From Luidia sarsii (lineage: Eukaryota > Echinodermata > Asteroidea > Paxillosida > Luidiidae), in NCBI GenBank assembly GCA_949987565.1, contig OX465105.1, positions 16,160,426 through 16,224,425 of the forward strand: DNA of 64,000 nucleotides, given 5' to 3'. Within the stretch, counting starts at the first letter, position 1. Each line of letters starts with the position of its first letter. Under the pieces are notes generated by a model that saw only the letters and a list, made by a program, of their open reading frames with translations, made no database searches and was not told the origin of the DNA. The position numbers and the translations under genes are program-made. Shown piece after piece: positions 31,201-43,123 of the stretch.

Positions 31201-34200
31201 GTGAGGCTTCGTTCACGAGAGCGACTTCTTGTTGGTGAAATTTGAACCACCACTAAAAATACCCTAGCTATAACACTGGTGCTGTGTGTGTCTACTGGCG
31301 GTGAGGGGAGGACAAATATCTTTAGTAGGCCTCTTGTGAAAACAAAAAAAGTGCTGTGACATTTTTGTATGAGTATTTTGTCAAGTTTACCTCACCTTCA
31401 GCCAGTTTCATTTGGGGAAATTCCTCTCTCACATTTGAGGAAACAAACATGAACATGGTACTTGAGAGGTTGACTAGCAGTATTTTGTCAAGTTTTCCTC
31501 ACCTTCAGCTAGTTTCTTTTGGGGAAATTCCTCTCTCACATTTGAGGAAACAAACATGAACATGGTACTTGAGAGGTTGACTAGCAGTATTTTGTCAAGT
31601 TTACCTCACCTTCAGCCAGTTTCATTTGGGGAAATTCCTCTCACACACTTGCGGAAACAAACATGAACATGGTACTTGAGAGGTTGACTACCAGTATTTT
31701 GTCAAGTTTACCTCACCTTCAGCCAGTTTCATTTGGGGAAATTCCTCTCACACACTTGCGGAAACAAACATGAACATGGTACTTGAGAGGTTGACTACCA
31801 GTATTTTGTCAAGTTTACCTCACCTTCAGCCAGTTTCATTTGGGGAAATTCCTCTCACACACTTGCGGAAACAAACATGAACATGGTACTTGAGAGGTTG
31901 ACTACCAGTATTTTGTCAAGTTTACCTCACCTTCAGCCAGTTTCATTTGGGGAAATTCCTCTCTCACATTTGAGGAAACAAACATGAACATGGTACTTGA
32001 GAGGTTGACTAGCAGTATTTTTGTCAAGTTTACCTCACCTTCAGCCAGTTTCATTTGGGGACATTCCTCTCACACACTTGCGGAAGCAAACATGAACATG
32101 GTACTTGAGAGGTTGACTACCAGTATTTTGTCAAGTTTACCTCACCTTCAGCCAGTTTCTTTTGGGGAAATTCCTCTTACACAGTTGCGGAAGCAAACAT
32201 GAACATGGTACTTGAGAGGTTGACTACCGGTATTTTGTCAAATTTACCTCACCTTCAGCCAGTTTCATTTGGGGGAAATTCCTCTCACACACTTACGGAA
32301 GCAAACATGAACATGGTACTTGAGAGGTTGACTTCCGGTGCTTAAATAATGTTGACTGATTGTGTTCATCGTATTTCAAAGGTGACGGAGGTCAGGATAT
32401 CATCGACGAGGCCTTGCATTTCTTCAAGGCTAATGTCTTCTTCAGAACCTACGAAATCAAGGTGGGAATCTTAGATGTGTGTCTGTGCACGTACATTATC
32501 TACTTGAAGCTGGGATACCTGGTTGTTGAGATCTGGGTTTAAGTGGAGGGTTTGCGGTGACACCATGTAGCACTTCTCTTTCAAGAGGATGAGCTGAGAT
32601 TTGAAGGTTTGCATGGTGAGAATATCAGGATGAATAGGTTTGCGGAGACACCGTGTAAATTCTCTTTTGTGAGTAAGTGTGGTTCTGAAAAGAACCGGAG
32701 GAACTCGACGTTTTGAACAGTATACTCTGCTCGTCTTCAGGAGAATGCTAATCCCCTTCACCAGGATCCCTCTCCACACTACATAAGCCCCACTCCCAGT
32801 TGGAATCCAGCATTCTCCAGAAGATGAGCAGAGTATACTGTTCGAAACGTCGAGTTCCTCCGGTTCTTTTCAGAACCACACTTACTCACAAAAGAGAATT
32901 TACATGGTGTCTCCGCAAACCTATTCATCCATCAGGATGAGCTACCAGGCTCTTTTCAGACCCATTGTGAATGTTTATATGTTCTCGGGCTCATCCGCCA
33001 CAAGCCTTGGCTTTCAGGATGATGCCTCCACACGTGTTCCATTCCACATGAACTTGTATATATAGCCTCTATATTTATTGTGTATGGAAATTGTGTATGA
33101 AAATGTGTACGGAAATTGTGTATGAAAATGTTTTGATTGAATTGAATTGCAATGTGTGGAATATCAAGCTAGCGCTTCCACAATGTACCAGTCCAAGCTC
33201 GTGTTTGAGCAAATTGTCAGTTGCTGTTTAGCCTGTTTCAGAAGCTTTAAACTCAAGGGGAAAAACGCTGGTGGGAAGGGACACTGTGGCCCTTTTCAGA
33301 ACTCCGGCTTTGGCTTAGGCTTCGGGTTTATCTTTCTTTCTGACGTCCAAGTACAAGGCATGAAAACGGAAGTCCTTTGGCTTCGTTTTTGAATGTTACA
33401 CTGCCAATTGATATGATAATCCAAAGCTTCAACTTCTACAAAGAGCTCCACCCTGTGTTTTCAGCTTTTGGATATCTGAAGCCAGCGCTGAAGCCTAGGT
33501 CGGGTTTTCGGAAAGGGCCAATGTTGATATCTACTGGTAAATGGTACTAATTGGGCCATTGTTTACAAGCTGAACTGTGGGCCTGTATGCACACCATGCG
33601 TATTCACTTAATGGTTTCCGTTTGTCCTGATCTGTCCCATCCAGGGTCCTGCGGATCGGGTGCTCATTTATATAACACTGTACATCACAGAGTGCCTTAA
33701 GAAAATGCAGAGGGTAAGTGCCCTAGAGTCCCTGGCTTTGTCCGTATGTGAAACCACCGGGTGGTTGCTAAGTCCCTAATGGCCGCTTTTGAATCTTGGA
33801 CGGTTTTTGTAGATTGAATGATAGAATTTGGTTTATTATCCTCACATGAGTTCTTGGTTGAATCACATTTAAAGCTAAAACCATAACAAAAATCTTAGAC
33901 ATACGGATAAAGGAAAACCTGACTGGGAACATTTAAAAAAAAATTGAAAATTGTCAAGCATTGACTCGACAGGCATTTGAACCCGAGACCTCTGGTTTTG
34001 TGTACCAGCGCTGTTACCGTCATGTATAGCCCTTTTCACACTATAAAGCAAATCCCCAGGTTATAACCCCCAGGAAAATCCTGGGGATTTTTTACCCCAC
34101 CAACACCCTCTCAACCGTTCACACTGGCACCCATTTGGTAACTCCCGGGGGACACTATTTCCCGGGAATATGCACGGTCATTTCACACTGGCAATCAATC

Positions 34201-35664
34201 CCTGGGGGAATGTGTAAACGAACCATTGCACTAGCTGTGGATGCAAAAAGCTGGGGTAAGTTAAAAATCGTCGACGTTAAAACTAGTTGCTTTTCCCCGG
34301 GGAAAAAATGTTAAACCTCTGGGTTTCTACTCCCAAGCAGGGGTAAATATTCCCCGGGAAAAAGCTTTTCCCCCAGGAATTTCTTTGGTAGTGTGAACAG
34401 AGTACAGACTGACCAAAATCCCCTGGGTAGTTTTCAAGAAATCCCCGGGGATTTTGTCTAGTGTGAAAGCCCCCTTTTATATCGTGTTGAATTTTTTCCT
34501 GGACCTGTTTTGTCTGTCCCACTCAGTGCGCTTCCAAAGAAGCCGCCAAGAAGGACATGCACAGTCTCGCCATCATCAACTTTGACATCCCCGGCGAGCC
34601 CCAGTTCCCGCTCAATGCCATGTACCAGAAACCAGCCAACAGGGGTGAAGCAGGTGAGAAGGCAGCAGACTGAGGCAGAACTCGCTTCAAGAATCACTGC
34701 CGTTCGATGAGGGTGTACCCTGCTCAGCGTAAAAAGCGCTGTGTGCTCGGTGCTTTGCCCGATCGCCCCCCCCGAGCTGCCTGTAATTTTTGTTTAGCAG
34801 GCAATCGGGTAAAGCACCGCGCACACAGTGCTTATTACATCGAGTAGGTCGTGGAGAATCTTTCCCGCCCAGTGCGGCTCCTGTGCTCGGTGCTTTGCCC
34901 AATCGCCCCCCAAGCTGCCTGTAATTTTTGTTCAGCAGGCAATCGGGTAAAGCACCGCGCACACAGTGCTTATTACGTCAAGTACGTAGGTCGTGGAGAA
35001 TCTTTCCCGCCCAGTGCTGCAGGATCTTCCACCCGCCTTCTTGTATAAGAGAAGTGCTGCATGGTGTCACCACAAACCTTCCGCTTAGTATTTCCACTAT
35101 GCAAACCGTCAAGATTTATTTGACCATTGATACATTTGCCTGAAGATTCATTGCAGAAATCCTTTTGCAGGTACAGTGGAACGTCGCTTCTCTAATTAAC
35201 GCCGATATACCAAACATTCGGCTATAACGAACATGCTCCTTGGCTCCTGATTTGTGTGTACAAAATATGTGGCCGCAACTGCTATATAACGAATGACCGC
35301 TATACCAAACAATTTTTATGGATCCCGGGATGTTCGTTATAGCGACGTTCCACTACAGTAGGCTTTTTGAGGTCGCAGGCTTTTCCTGTGGGTCCATGAA
35401 CATGGGGGCCCTGGATTACAATGAGATTGGTTTACCATTGCTTGATCGTTGCTTCGCCAACAATTGCCTTTTCTCCCCTCCCCCCTCCTCCCATGCCACG
35501 CCGCAGATTCCATGCGGTCCTTCCTGATGCAGATTCGCCAGGAGACCGGCCTGCGCCTTGTGGAGAAGGTCTTTGACCCGTCCAGCAACAAGCCCAGCAA
35601 GTGGTGGATGTGCTTCACCAAGAGGCGGTTCATGGACAAGAGTCTATCCGCCCCGGGCCAGTAG
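28209..35664 (+). CDS. ARPC3: Actin-related protein 2/3 complex subunit 3, complete
   Basis: Plus-strand exons: 28209-28214 (only ATG CCG), 29328-29418, 32382-32461, 33645-33713, 34527-34653 and 35507-35664 (TAG). Together 531 bases, 176 codons; human ARPC3 (p21-Arc) has 178. Phases close at all GT-AG junctions. Landmarks: [94 protein letters not shown] and [20 protein letters not shown], all hallmarks of the family. It is a structural subunit of the Arp2/3 complex that nucleates branched actin. The two-codon first exon is tiny but splices cleanly. Intron 2 is 3 kb and holds a hAT-like element and a 107-bp minisatellite. Confidence 0.96.
28975..29205. repeat. 15-bp tandem array inside a foldback element
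   Basis: About 13 near-perfect copies of CTTCGGGTCTCTGAC run from 28978 to 29175. The array is bracketed by GTGGTAACCGTAATCC and GGTTATGGTTACCGCAAC, the inverted arms also seen at 9082-9145. The minus-strand frame reading KVRDP repeats is a by-product. ARPC3 intron 1. Confidence 0.9.
29500..29912. mobile_element. 410-bp dispersed repeat ending in the R1 motif, copy 2
   Basis: Nearly identical to 21712-22119, with an extra GGATGAAGCG near the start. It ends GAAACGTCAGGCCCACTAAA. ARPC3 intron 2. Confidence 0.8.
29930..30060. repeat. GGAGGATT short repeats
   Basis: GGAGGATT(G/T) recurs, once as the complement AATCCTCC. The repetitive style matches 12695-13370. ARPC3 intron 2. Confidence 0.5.
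30078..31278. mobile_element. 1.2-kb non-autonomous hAT-like transposon with 8-bp target duplication
   Basis: The left end CAGTGTTATAGCTACG and right end CTAGCTATAACACTG are inverted copies (14 bp). Perfect 8-bp direct repeats GTGCTGTG flank the element (30070-30077 and 31279-31286). An 8-bp duplication with CAG-initial ends is the hAT superfamily signature. No transposase frame is present. ARPC3 intron 2. Confidence 0.8.
31372..32340. repeat. 107-bp minisatellite, about nine copies
   Basis: Units start AGTATTTTGTCAAGTTTACC at 31372, 31479, 31586 and onward, exactly 107 bases apart in the first copies. Each contains CCTTCAGCCAGTTTCATTTG and GAACATGGTACTTGAGAGG. Two subtypes occur, with CTCACATTTGAGGAAAC or CACACACTTGCGGAAAC. 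It ends 40 bases before ARPC3 exon 3. Confidence 0.95.
32588..32940. mobile_element. R2 foldback element, complete with both arms
   Basis: Arm one contains GGTTTGCGGAGACACCGTG, GTTCTGAAAAGAACCGGAGG and ACTCTGCTCGTCTTC. Arm two gives GAAGATGAGCAGAGTATACT, GGTTCTTTTCAGAACCACAC and ATGGTGTCTCCGCAAACC. About 60 bases separate the arms. ARPC3 intron 3. Confidence 0.9.
33288..33525. mobile_element. R6 MITE
   Basis: It starts GGCCCTTTTCAGAACTCCGG and ends GGTCGGGTTTTCGGAAAGGG in inverted form. ARPC3 intron 3. Confidence 0.7.
33915..34020 (-). mobile_element. tRNA-derived SINE, truncated
   Basis: The minus strand reads CCAGAGGTCTCGGGTTCAAA with an intact box B, and a decayed tail. It abuts the MITE at 34026. 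ARPC3 intron 4. Confidence 0.55.
34026..34478. mobile_element. MITE with CCTTTTCACACTA ends, copy 2
   Basis: The left end is AGCCCTTTTCACACTATA, the right end CTAGTGTGAAAGCCCCC. The inside is rich in CCCCGGG palindromes, as in 11150-11478, but about 120 bases longer. ARPC3 intron 4, ending 50 bases before exon 5. Confidence 0.75.
34735..35022. repeat. Two tandem copies of a 146-bp unit with inverted ends
   Basis: GTGCTCGGTGCTTTGCCC and the return GGGTAAAGCACCGCGCACAC form a hairpin of about 100 bases. Hairpin plus GGTCGTGGAGAATCTTTCCC is repeated twice. ARPC3 intron 5. Confidence 0.8.
35174..35357. mobile_element. pogo/Tigger-like MITE
   Basis: It begins CAGTGGAACGTCGCTTCTC after a TA and ends TTATAGCGACGTTCCACTA before CAGTA. 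Internal copies of TATAACGAA are typical of pogo-type termini (CAGT(A/G)GAACCTCG...). Non-coding, ARPC3 intron 5. Confidence 0.7.
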
Positions 35665-36410
35665 GGCTACGCGCCGTGTCAATAGGTCGTAGGTCAGAAG
35701 GTCATCAAGCTGCATCGTCATCATCATCATCATTCCCAAATATTGGTTCTCTGACCAGGCGGGGGGGAGGGCACATTTCATGGAATCCTCTTTGAATTTG
35801 ACATACATATGCTAGCATAAAAGTCTGTTTTAGTAGGCTGATGTCACAGGCAAGCAAGAGTGCAGTTTGGTTTTTTTATACCCGGTCTCAACCAAGAATT
35901 GGTCTGACTGTTTTTTTTCCAGTGAGATTTTGCCTGCCGATTTCAGTTAGGGCAGAGTTACTGTGGGTGACTGAAGTGCACTACACCAGGCCTAACAGAA
36001 AGGACTGGGGATGAATCAGTTCCTGGTCATGGCAGCCGAAACACACCCAAGAAATTGGGGGCTTCAGCACTTACCGTACACAGTTTCCACAACGGAGAAT
36101 TTGCTTATGGGGCGAGTGCACAATTTCTTGGCATTCCCACTGTAAGGTGACAGAAGCAAGGAATACGCCGGAATGGATTCCGTGAAATTTGGCCCAGTTC
36201 TTTCTTTCAGTTTTGTCTCCTTGATACTGAGGGTGAAGGATACGCTCAAGGCATCTCACAGCAGGGATCGGGGAAGGGAAACTCCCGTCTGTCTCTCCTC
36301 TCCACATCAGCCGGTTCAAGTGCATGTGTCAGAGGTCATAGGTTAAAGGTTACAGTTCATGAAACTCCCGCTGTCAGTTGTTGACATTTTCTGTTTGCTT
36401 CCGTTTCCGT
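35665..36410 (+). other. ARPC3 downstream sequence, probable 3'UTR
   Basis: Follows the ARPC3 stop. It has a CATCATCATCAT run at 35719 and no recognised repeat. I see no clear AATAAA signal, so the transcript end is unknown. Confidence 0.4.
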
Positions 36411-36412
36411 GT

Positions 36413-36662
36413 TATGGCCATTTCCCAAAAACCCGGCTTAGGCTTTGGCACTGGCTTTGCCTCTATCATCCCAAAGCTGAAAACACAGGTTGGAGTTCTT
36501 TGTTGAAGTTGAAGCTTTGGATTCCTTTTCAAAACGCAGTAAAACATTCAAGACTTATGCCAAAAGCTTCCTGGTTTCGTGCCTTGTATTTGAAATGGAT
36601 GAAAGAACCACTGGAGACGAGGCCGGAGCCTGAGCCTAAGCCGGGTTTTGGAAAAGGGCCCA
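36413..36662. mobile_element. R6 MITE
   Basis: TTTCCCAAAAACCCGGCTTA on the left matches TAAGCCGGGTTTTGGAAAAG on the right as an inverted repeat. It contains GAAGCTTTGGATTCCTTTTC. Confidence 0.8.
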
Positions 36663-36664
36663 AG

Positions 36665-39600
36665 ATGCCTTGTAGGGAGAGATTTGAGTGTCCGCAGGCC
36701 TTGTCTGTGACACTGCTGAGACTATGGGAGACCATGCCTTGGCTGGTACTCTACTATTATTTACTGTATAAAGATAAAAAATAGTTTGTATCATTTTTAC
36801 TCAAATTAGTAACCGCCCCAGATCTAACATGCATGGAGTCCTATAATTGGCTCATTCAATTAGGTGTAATAGTAAAAAAATGCTGTTCTTCACTTAAAGT
36901 AAATGTAAATCAGACTGCAGTATGGTCTGAGCTCGGCCTGCTAAAATCTCAGTGAATTTAAACATGCATCTCTGTACCTTTTTTTTCTTCTAACTTCAGA
37001 TAGAAATCAGTGTTATGTTAGTATCGGCAAGAATATTTAATGAATTTTCAAACACTGGGAACTGTTTGGCGACTACAGTCCTGTTTCCAGTGTAGCACAG
37101 GCTTGATTGAACCTGTCTAAGCAGAATAGTGCTTTGGAGAATGCCCCTGTTCAAATTCTAAAGCCAGTAATTACTTGTCGAAGGTTTGAGAGATAAACGG
37201 CACATTATGTAGAGGGTTTTTCAGCAATTGTTGTTTATAAATCTTAAGTATGCTCACGCATGCAGGCCTTTAGCATGACGTCATCTCCAGAGGGGTCAAA
37301 AACACATACATGACCTATGGACAGACAAGGCCATTTTGACATCTTGCTACCGTAATGCTATGGGGAACTCTACTACTTGTATAAACATTTGTGTGTATAC
37401 CTGTGACGTCACGTGTGCTGAAACCTATAGAGGTTTTTTTTTTCACATGACATCACCTGACCGCCAAATGCTAATATTAGCATGTTCCGTGTGTGCACAC
37501 CCATGCCATCTTATTGTGCATTTCCATTGCTTTTACCTACCCACATCTGAGATGGCAAGCATGATTACGTCACTGCATAAGGGCCATTGCTGCTATAGTT
37601 TACCCTCAAAATTGTTCAGTCGTTAAAGCTAATTTTATTGAATATTGGAGAAGAGAAAGGCATTTGATATAAAACGGGGGAAAGGTACACCAGTGTATTT
37701 GTTTCATTTTTATTTTCAAATTTGGAAGCAGAATGTTGAAACGTCCCATTCATTGATTAGTTATGTAGGTTTAAAGGTAGGGCACACCATTAGCGAAGGT
37801 CAAAGAATCGCTTCCATTATACACATGCATAATTTTCGGCTCGACCTGTCAACCATGTCATGAGAAAAACCTGTGGAAGCAAAATTAAACGCTAACTTTT
37901 CCCAGATATAGAGGGCAGTATTTGTAGAAGGAACTCTTTGTTCCAACGATCGCTCCACGTAGCGATTGTTGCAATTTCGACACATTCCCTCTTCTCGGAA
38001 ATGGCCGATTTTCGAGTGCTAAAATTTCACGGATAGCCCGATATCAATAGTTACATACTTCCTTACGAGTGTTATTTCTCAAATTTGACACTCATTGCAA
38101 ATGGTGCACCCTCCTTTTACAGGAAAGCAACACGATAAAAAAACTATAAAATGTTACAAGCATGGAAAGTGATCCATATACGAAGACCAAGAGAAAATCG
38201 GTCCAAATTGCTGCCTAAATGTGACCATGATGTGACACCATTAGGCCTTACACACCTGATACCGATGTTAGCCATGTACGGTGCAAGGTATACCCATAGT
38301 ACATATGTACATGTAGACCTATTTCAGTGTTGTCTGTACATTGAAGTCTTTCCCTTTGCAAAACTGGCAATAGGGAAGAAGAGACGAACCCTGTTTGGCT
38401 CAGTTTTAGCCGGTAAGCGTCACGAGGCTCCCGTCTGGAAATTACCAGTGGCTTTTGGACCTGAAAATAAAGGCCATACACCGCACTGCATTGCCATGAA
38501 CATCCATATCAAAAACGCCACAAAAGGCCTGCAGCCGGGCATGTATAGTACCTGGACCACGTAGGTCCATGTAGGTCCAACTGATCTCCTTGGCGAAATC
38601 TGTCGGCTGCGGCTTTGGGCAACACACGAGAGCTATTGGCGGTTGCAGCCAAATCTCCATGTATTATACACGTGTGTACATTTCCCAGCCGCAGCCATTC
38701 AATGATTTTACTGGCCGCGGCTTTGAATAGCGCACGGGTCTATGGAAGACGCAAGCTATACCGGCGGCTTCAGCCACTTCCCATAGACTAAATGCAATAT
38801 TGATAGCATGACAAAACATTGCAAGCGGCTTTCAGAGCTATACGGATGCGTCTGCTATCAGCGCGTCTAGACGAACGTACATGTATTTCCAATGGCCAAA
38901 AACTCATTTAGACTATTGCATGAGTCATGGCTATCACTTACTATACGATATTCTGTCCCTACGCTTTAAATTCCGCTGATCTGTAGGGTACGGCTGCCTT
39001 TGTCAAAGTCCGCTAGGCATTCTTGCTTTGGGTGTCCTCTGCCTTCACCTTGAAGTGAAGCAAGTATTGCTTGGTGTTGCCCATGCATCCTTCTCTTCTT
39101 TGGACGCCATCTTGCATGGTCTCCCATACCTTCCACTCCCTCTACATCCGTGACTTCTTTCACTGGGTTACCACCTCCATTCCTCTGTCTATACATGGTC
39201 TATACCACCTCATTCTGGTCTCCTTCACCTTTTCAGTGACGTCCGCAGTGCTGTATACAGGTGTGCACGGGGTCACACTTTTCAAGCCATTTTGTTTGAC
39301 CTTTAACACTGAGAGGAGATTTGGGGAGTTGGAACACGCCCCTATACTCGTCTCCGCCCCAGATCCTGGTTGCCATCATAATAGATAACAATGCCTATAC
39401 CTAAAATAACCGATGGGTATACGGTGACCGTGATGATGGCTTCACTTTAAACTCATCTCGAAAAATAAAGTGTGTTATCTGTGGCGGCTTATCAGCCAAG
39501 CACAGAGTACGGGGCTATATTTGGACCGCTTCGCTATCCGTCCGAACCACAACTATGCTGGAATACAAAGCGTGGCCACTTGTTCCTTCTATTTTGGGAC

Positions 39601-39980
39601 CTCGCAGCCGCGTTGATTGGCTGGTATTTTTAGTTCTGCGAACTCGGGGCCTTTTTGGCGTCTGGCCTCATTTCTTTGTGAACACCAAGCCCCTCCCACC
39701 GCCTATCGCGCGGTGTAAATTTAGAAAAACGCCTGACACTGACATAATTAATGTAGTTTATAAATAATCCGCCACCTCAAAATTGGTTTACCCGAAAATT
39801 GGTGGGACAATTGGTGGTGAACCATTATAATGTCGAATTGCTAAAGGGTCTCTGCAATAGACATTTTATCACTTAAAGGTAAAAGAAATCAAAATTAACT
39901 TGGGGTCAAACAAATTGGTATTGTGATATACAAAAATGTTGCAAACTGTTTACTGACTAAAAAAATACCAAAATGTAAAT
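36665..39980. other. Gene-poor stretch
   Basis: No exon chain could be supported on either strand. A GC-richer patch near 38555-38860 repeats variants of GGCTGCGGCTTTG and ATAGACT as local inverted repeats. Short open frames are isolated and lack family motifs. Confidence 0.5.
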
Positions 39981-39984
39981 CTTA

Positions 39985-40078
39985 AAATTTAGTGGGCCTG
40001 ACGATCCTAGCCGGACCTTTCACAAAGGTCCTGCTAGGATCCTGCTAGGATCGAAACGTCAGGCCCACTAAATTTTAA
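39985..40078. mobile_element. R1 foldback element (hairpin)
   Basis: TTAAAATTTAGTGGGCCTGA is answered by CAGGCCCACTAAATTTTAAA about 50 bases later, and GGTCCTGCTAGGATC lies between. GATCCTGCTA is locally doubled. Confidence 0.8.
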
Positions 40079-40079
40079 A

Positions 40080-42060
40080 ATTGGTATTGTTATAGAACCC
40101 AACGTGTCTATCATTTTTGAGACCAAAACTGATTAATTTAGTCAAAAAAACGCTATATTTTGGTCCAAAAATTGTACCCCCACTTTGGAGACGAACGTAC
40201 TACGTCACATACAGAATTTGTGGGCAGCCTTGAGGTCGTGCGCTTTGCACTGGCCCTGCATTGTCTCTATCGTCTATCAGCCGTAAATACCGCACTGTCA
40301 CATGCGCAGTAGCGCGATTTATCGTCTCAGCATTTCGATCGCTGCGCTCGGCTGCTTTTGGTCTGTATATGACGTCACATGTTCACAGGGGGAATTTTTT
40401 TGGGCGGGCCAAACATGGCCTTTTTCAATGTACTTGGACCAAATAAAAAAAATAAAAAATCCCGTATTGATTGTATTGTGAACATTACCTAAGAAGATTG
40501 TTTAGCTCTTTTTCAAAACCTATTTGTGTAGACCTTTAAATCAATGCTATACAGAACTGTTTTGCAATGTTGCTGATATAAATCAAACTGCCTTTCACAC
40601 TCGTTCTGGTGGTGTATATGCAAGTTTTCAGTTTCATTGCGAATGAGAATTTCAATATTCATGAGCAAATTTGTGATTTTTCCTGCAGACCTATCCCTAA
40701 CCCTGTCGACTTACTCCCAAAATGTATACTTCAAAATCATTTAGTGGAGGATTTTTTCATCAAACCTAATCCAGAGGGATTAATCTGCAGTTTCAAAGTT
40801 AAGGTCTTTCTTAATATGTTTGTTTAACTGTGGGTTCCTGACATGAACGTACAATAGCACCCTCATTTTGATATGGATATTTTACAAGGTGAAAAAGATG
40901 AGCAATTTCTGACTCCGAAGAGAAAAAAGAAGCTTGCCAATTATGTTAGTACACCTCAGATCTGTAGATGACAGCAGAAAATGAGCTTGACTGTGATATG
41001 TATTGCAGAAGCACTTTAATAACGGCTCGAGTTCGAGCATACACAGCGAAAGCAATTGTTATACAAGCGGCACATGAACACGGATCAATGCTGGCAATAC
41101 AACACCGTGCCTCTTCCCAGCTAATTTACCACCAGGCTACGGCTTCAAAGAACACACGAGCCTACGGAAGCCGGCGGCATTCGCCAACCGTTGGCTGCGG
41201 CTTATCAGGGTCGCCTTCCACACAGTTCCGTCGCCACGTTCGGCTTAGCTTTCGGGTCGTCGAACTTCGGTGACGAACTTTTTGCGCGGGGGCGAACTGT
41301 ACCGAAGTTCACGTTCGGACTTGACCGTCCGCGCGTAGCTTGCCGCTTCTCCGGGAATCGAGTAAGAACCTTTGATACTGTTTAAACGGTGGATAAAACT
41401 TTGACTGGGCAAGTATATAAACCACGTGAAGACGCCACGTAAGGCCACGTACGTCACGAGAGCGATTTCTTATTAAGGGGCAATTTAGCAGCAATCAACT
41501 GCACTGCATACATACAGCACACTTTGCAATCGGTGGCCAAGTTCATCGCCTCGCTTTGACAAGTATCCACGACAACGCTGAATAAATTAATAACACTGCA
41601 ACAAAAAATCCTGGTCCAACCCCGTCCAACAAAGGATCAAATGGCATTTCGTGAAAGTTGTTGCGAAATCATGATCCATTTGGGTTAGGACTATATAGAG
41701 CAAGGTCTATCACAAGATACTCCTAAAATGTTCACCCTAATTTTCATTCCTAAAATTTTCAGTTGGTGTTCGACCCAATTAACGCCGGTCAAGTCCTGAC
41801 CAGCATTGTGTTTCAGTGTATATACTTATAAATTGAAATGTATAGAATGTGTTCCCCTTTCTTGGCGATTTATTGTCTGGAACCCATCGCTTGTGAAAAT
41901 CTCTCGCCAGTGTGACAAACCCCTTATATCAGGAGAAAACAATATTACCGAAACGAAACGGAACGAAGCTAAACACAAAGGAACAAAGTGAGACATCCCC
42001 CATCTTGGATAATGTCCCAATATAATTACAAGACGCCTGGAAATGAGAGGAAACTTTATT
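40080..42060. other. Gene-poor stretch
   Basis: No supported gene. TGACGTCA (a CRE-type palindrome) occurs near 40370 beside CGCTGCGCTCGGCTGC. No coding frame is connected with it. Confidence 0.45.
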
Positions 42061-42320
42061 TGTGACCCGGCACAGCATAATGAGGAGTAACCCCACTTTT
42101 GAGATTTTGAGGTTTTCTAATGATGTGAAAGAGTATACCATTAGCTTTCAAATGATATCAAAATATTATATCCTCTAATACTTAAAATTTCCGAAAAAAG
42201 AAAGAAAAAAGAAAAGAAAATTGATTTGTAATCGAATTGTGAAGATACTTTAACTTCAGGCGTTGTTTACTCAAAAAGTGTTTTGGTGGGATATTGCTCA
42301 TGTCGTTGTGCCGGGTCACA
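42061..42320. mobile_element. MITE with TGTGACCCGGCACA ends, copy 2
   Basis: Ends TGTGACCCGGCACA and TGTGCCGGGTCACA are exact complements. It is inverted relative to 18504-18765; AGCTTTCAAATGATATCAAA and AAAAGTGTTTTGGTGGGATA match. Confidence 0.85.
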
Positions 42321-43123
42321 TTTATGTGCTGCTGTTTCCTAGGACCCTACACCACTGCCATAGCCGCTACCAAAGGCTCTTTGATTTCCGCGTTGGATCT
42401 TGAACTTGTTTTGATTCGATGCTGTTAATTATAGAAATGTGTTTCGCGTTATAAACACTATTAGGCCTATAAATAATAATACTTCCCTCGAAAATTCGCT
42501 GACCCCACAACGATACAAAAACAAATTTCGGGTTCTCGGCGAATAAACATCCAACATCACCGTTAGCGCACTTTACTGAGGGGGTCAAATCTTTTGGGAT
42601 GATTATTTTTGTTTCCCCTAAACTTGACCTTCATCACGCTCGTTGTAGTTAAGAACAGCGTCCGGCGCACTTTGAAAAAAAAAGAAAGAAAGAAAAGAAT
42701 ACACCGTTAGTTTGCTCACCGATAAGAGGAAGAATGCAGATCGGGAGGGGTGTATTTTTAGCTCTGCAAAATACGTGAGAAGAAGGTTTAACAGCTCGGC
42801 GTTGGGAGAGGGACAGTCACTCGACAGACTGATAGGCTAGCGGTCGGGAGCTGTTGACTTGATGATCGAGGTTTTCCTAGGCGGCACCGCAAAGTTGAAA
42901 CAATCTGCAGCATAAATCCACGAATACTCTTTCCGTGTATCACTGAAGTTGAAAGAGCGACTGTAAAATATCACTGGTATAGTGGATTGCACTTGCGAAT
43001 CTGTTTGTGGGCTGCCATCCCTCTCCCTCCTTGTGCGAAGCATCGCATCCAAAGTTCTGTCATATTTTCTTCCCTTTTTCCCGTCGTTCTTGGACGAGAG
43101 GCCAGAGAGTATAAAGTTTGAAG

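Noticed and set aside
36359..36784. 141-codon plus-strand frame
   Set aside because: Overlaps the R6 MITE; no motif and no splice partners.
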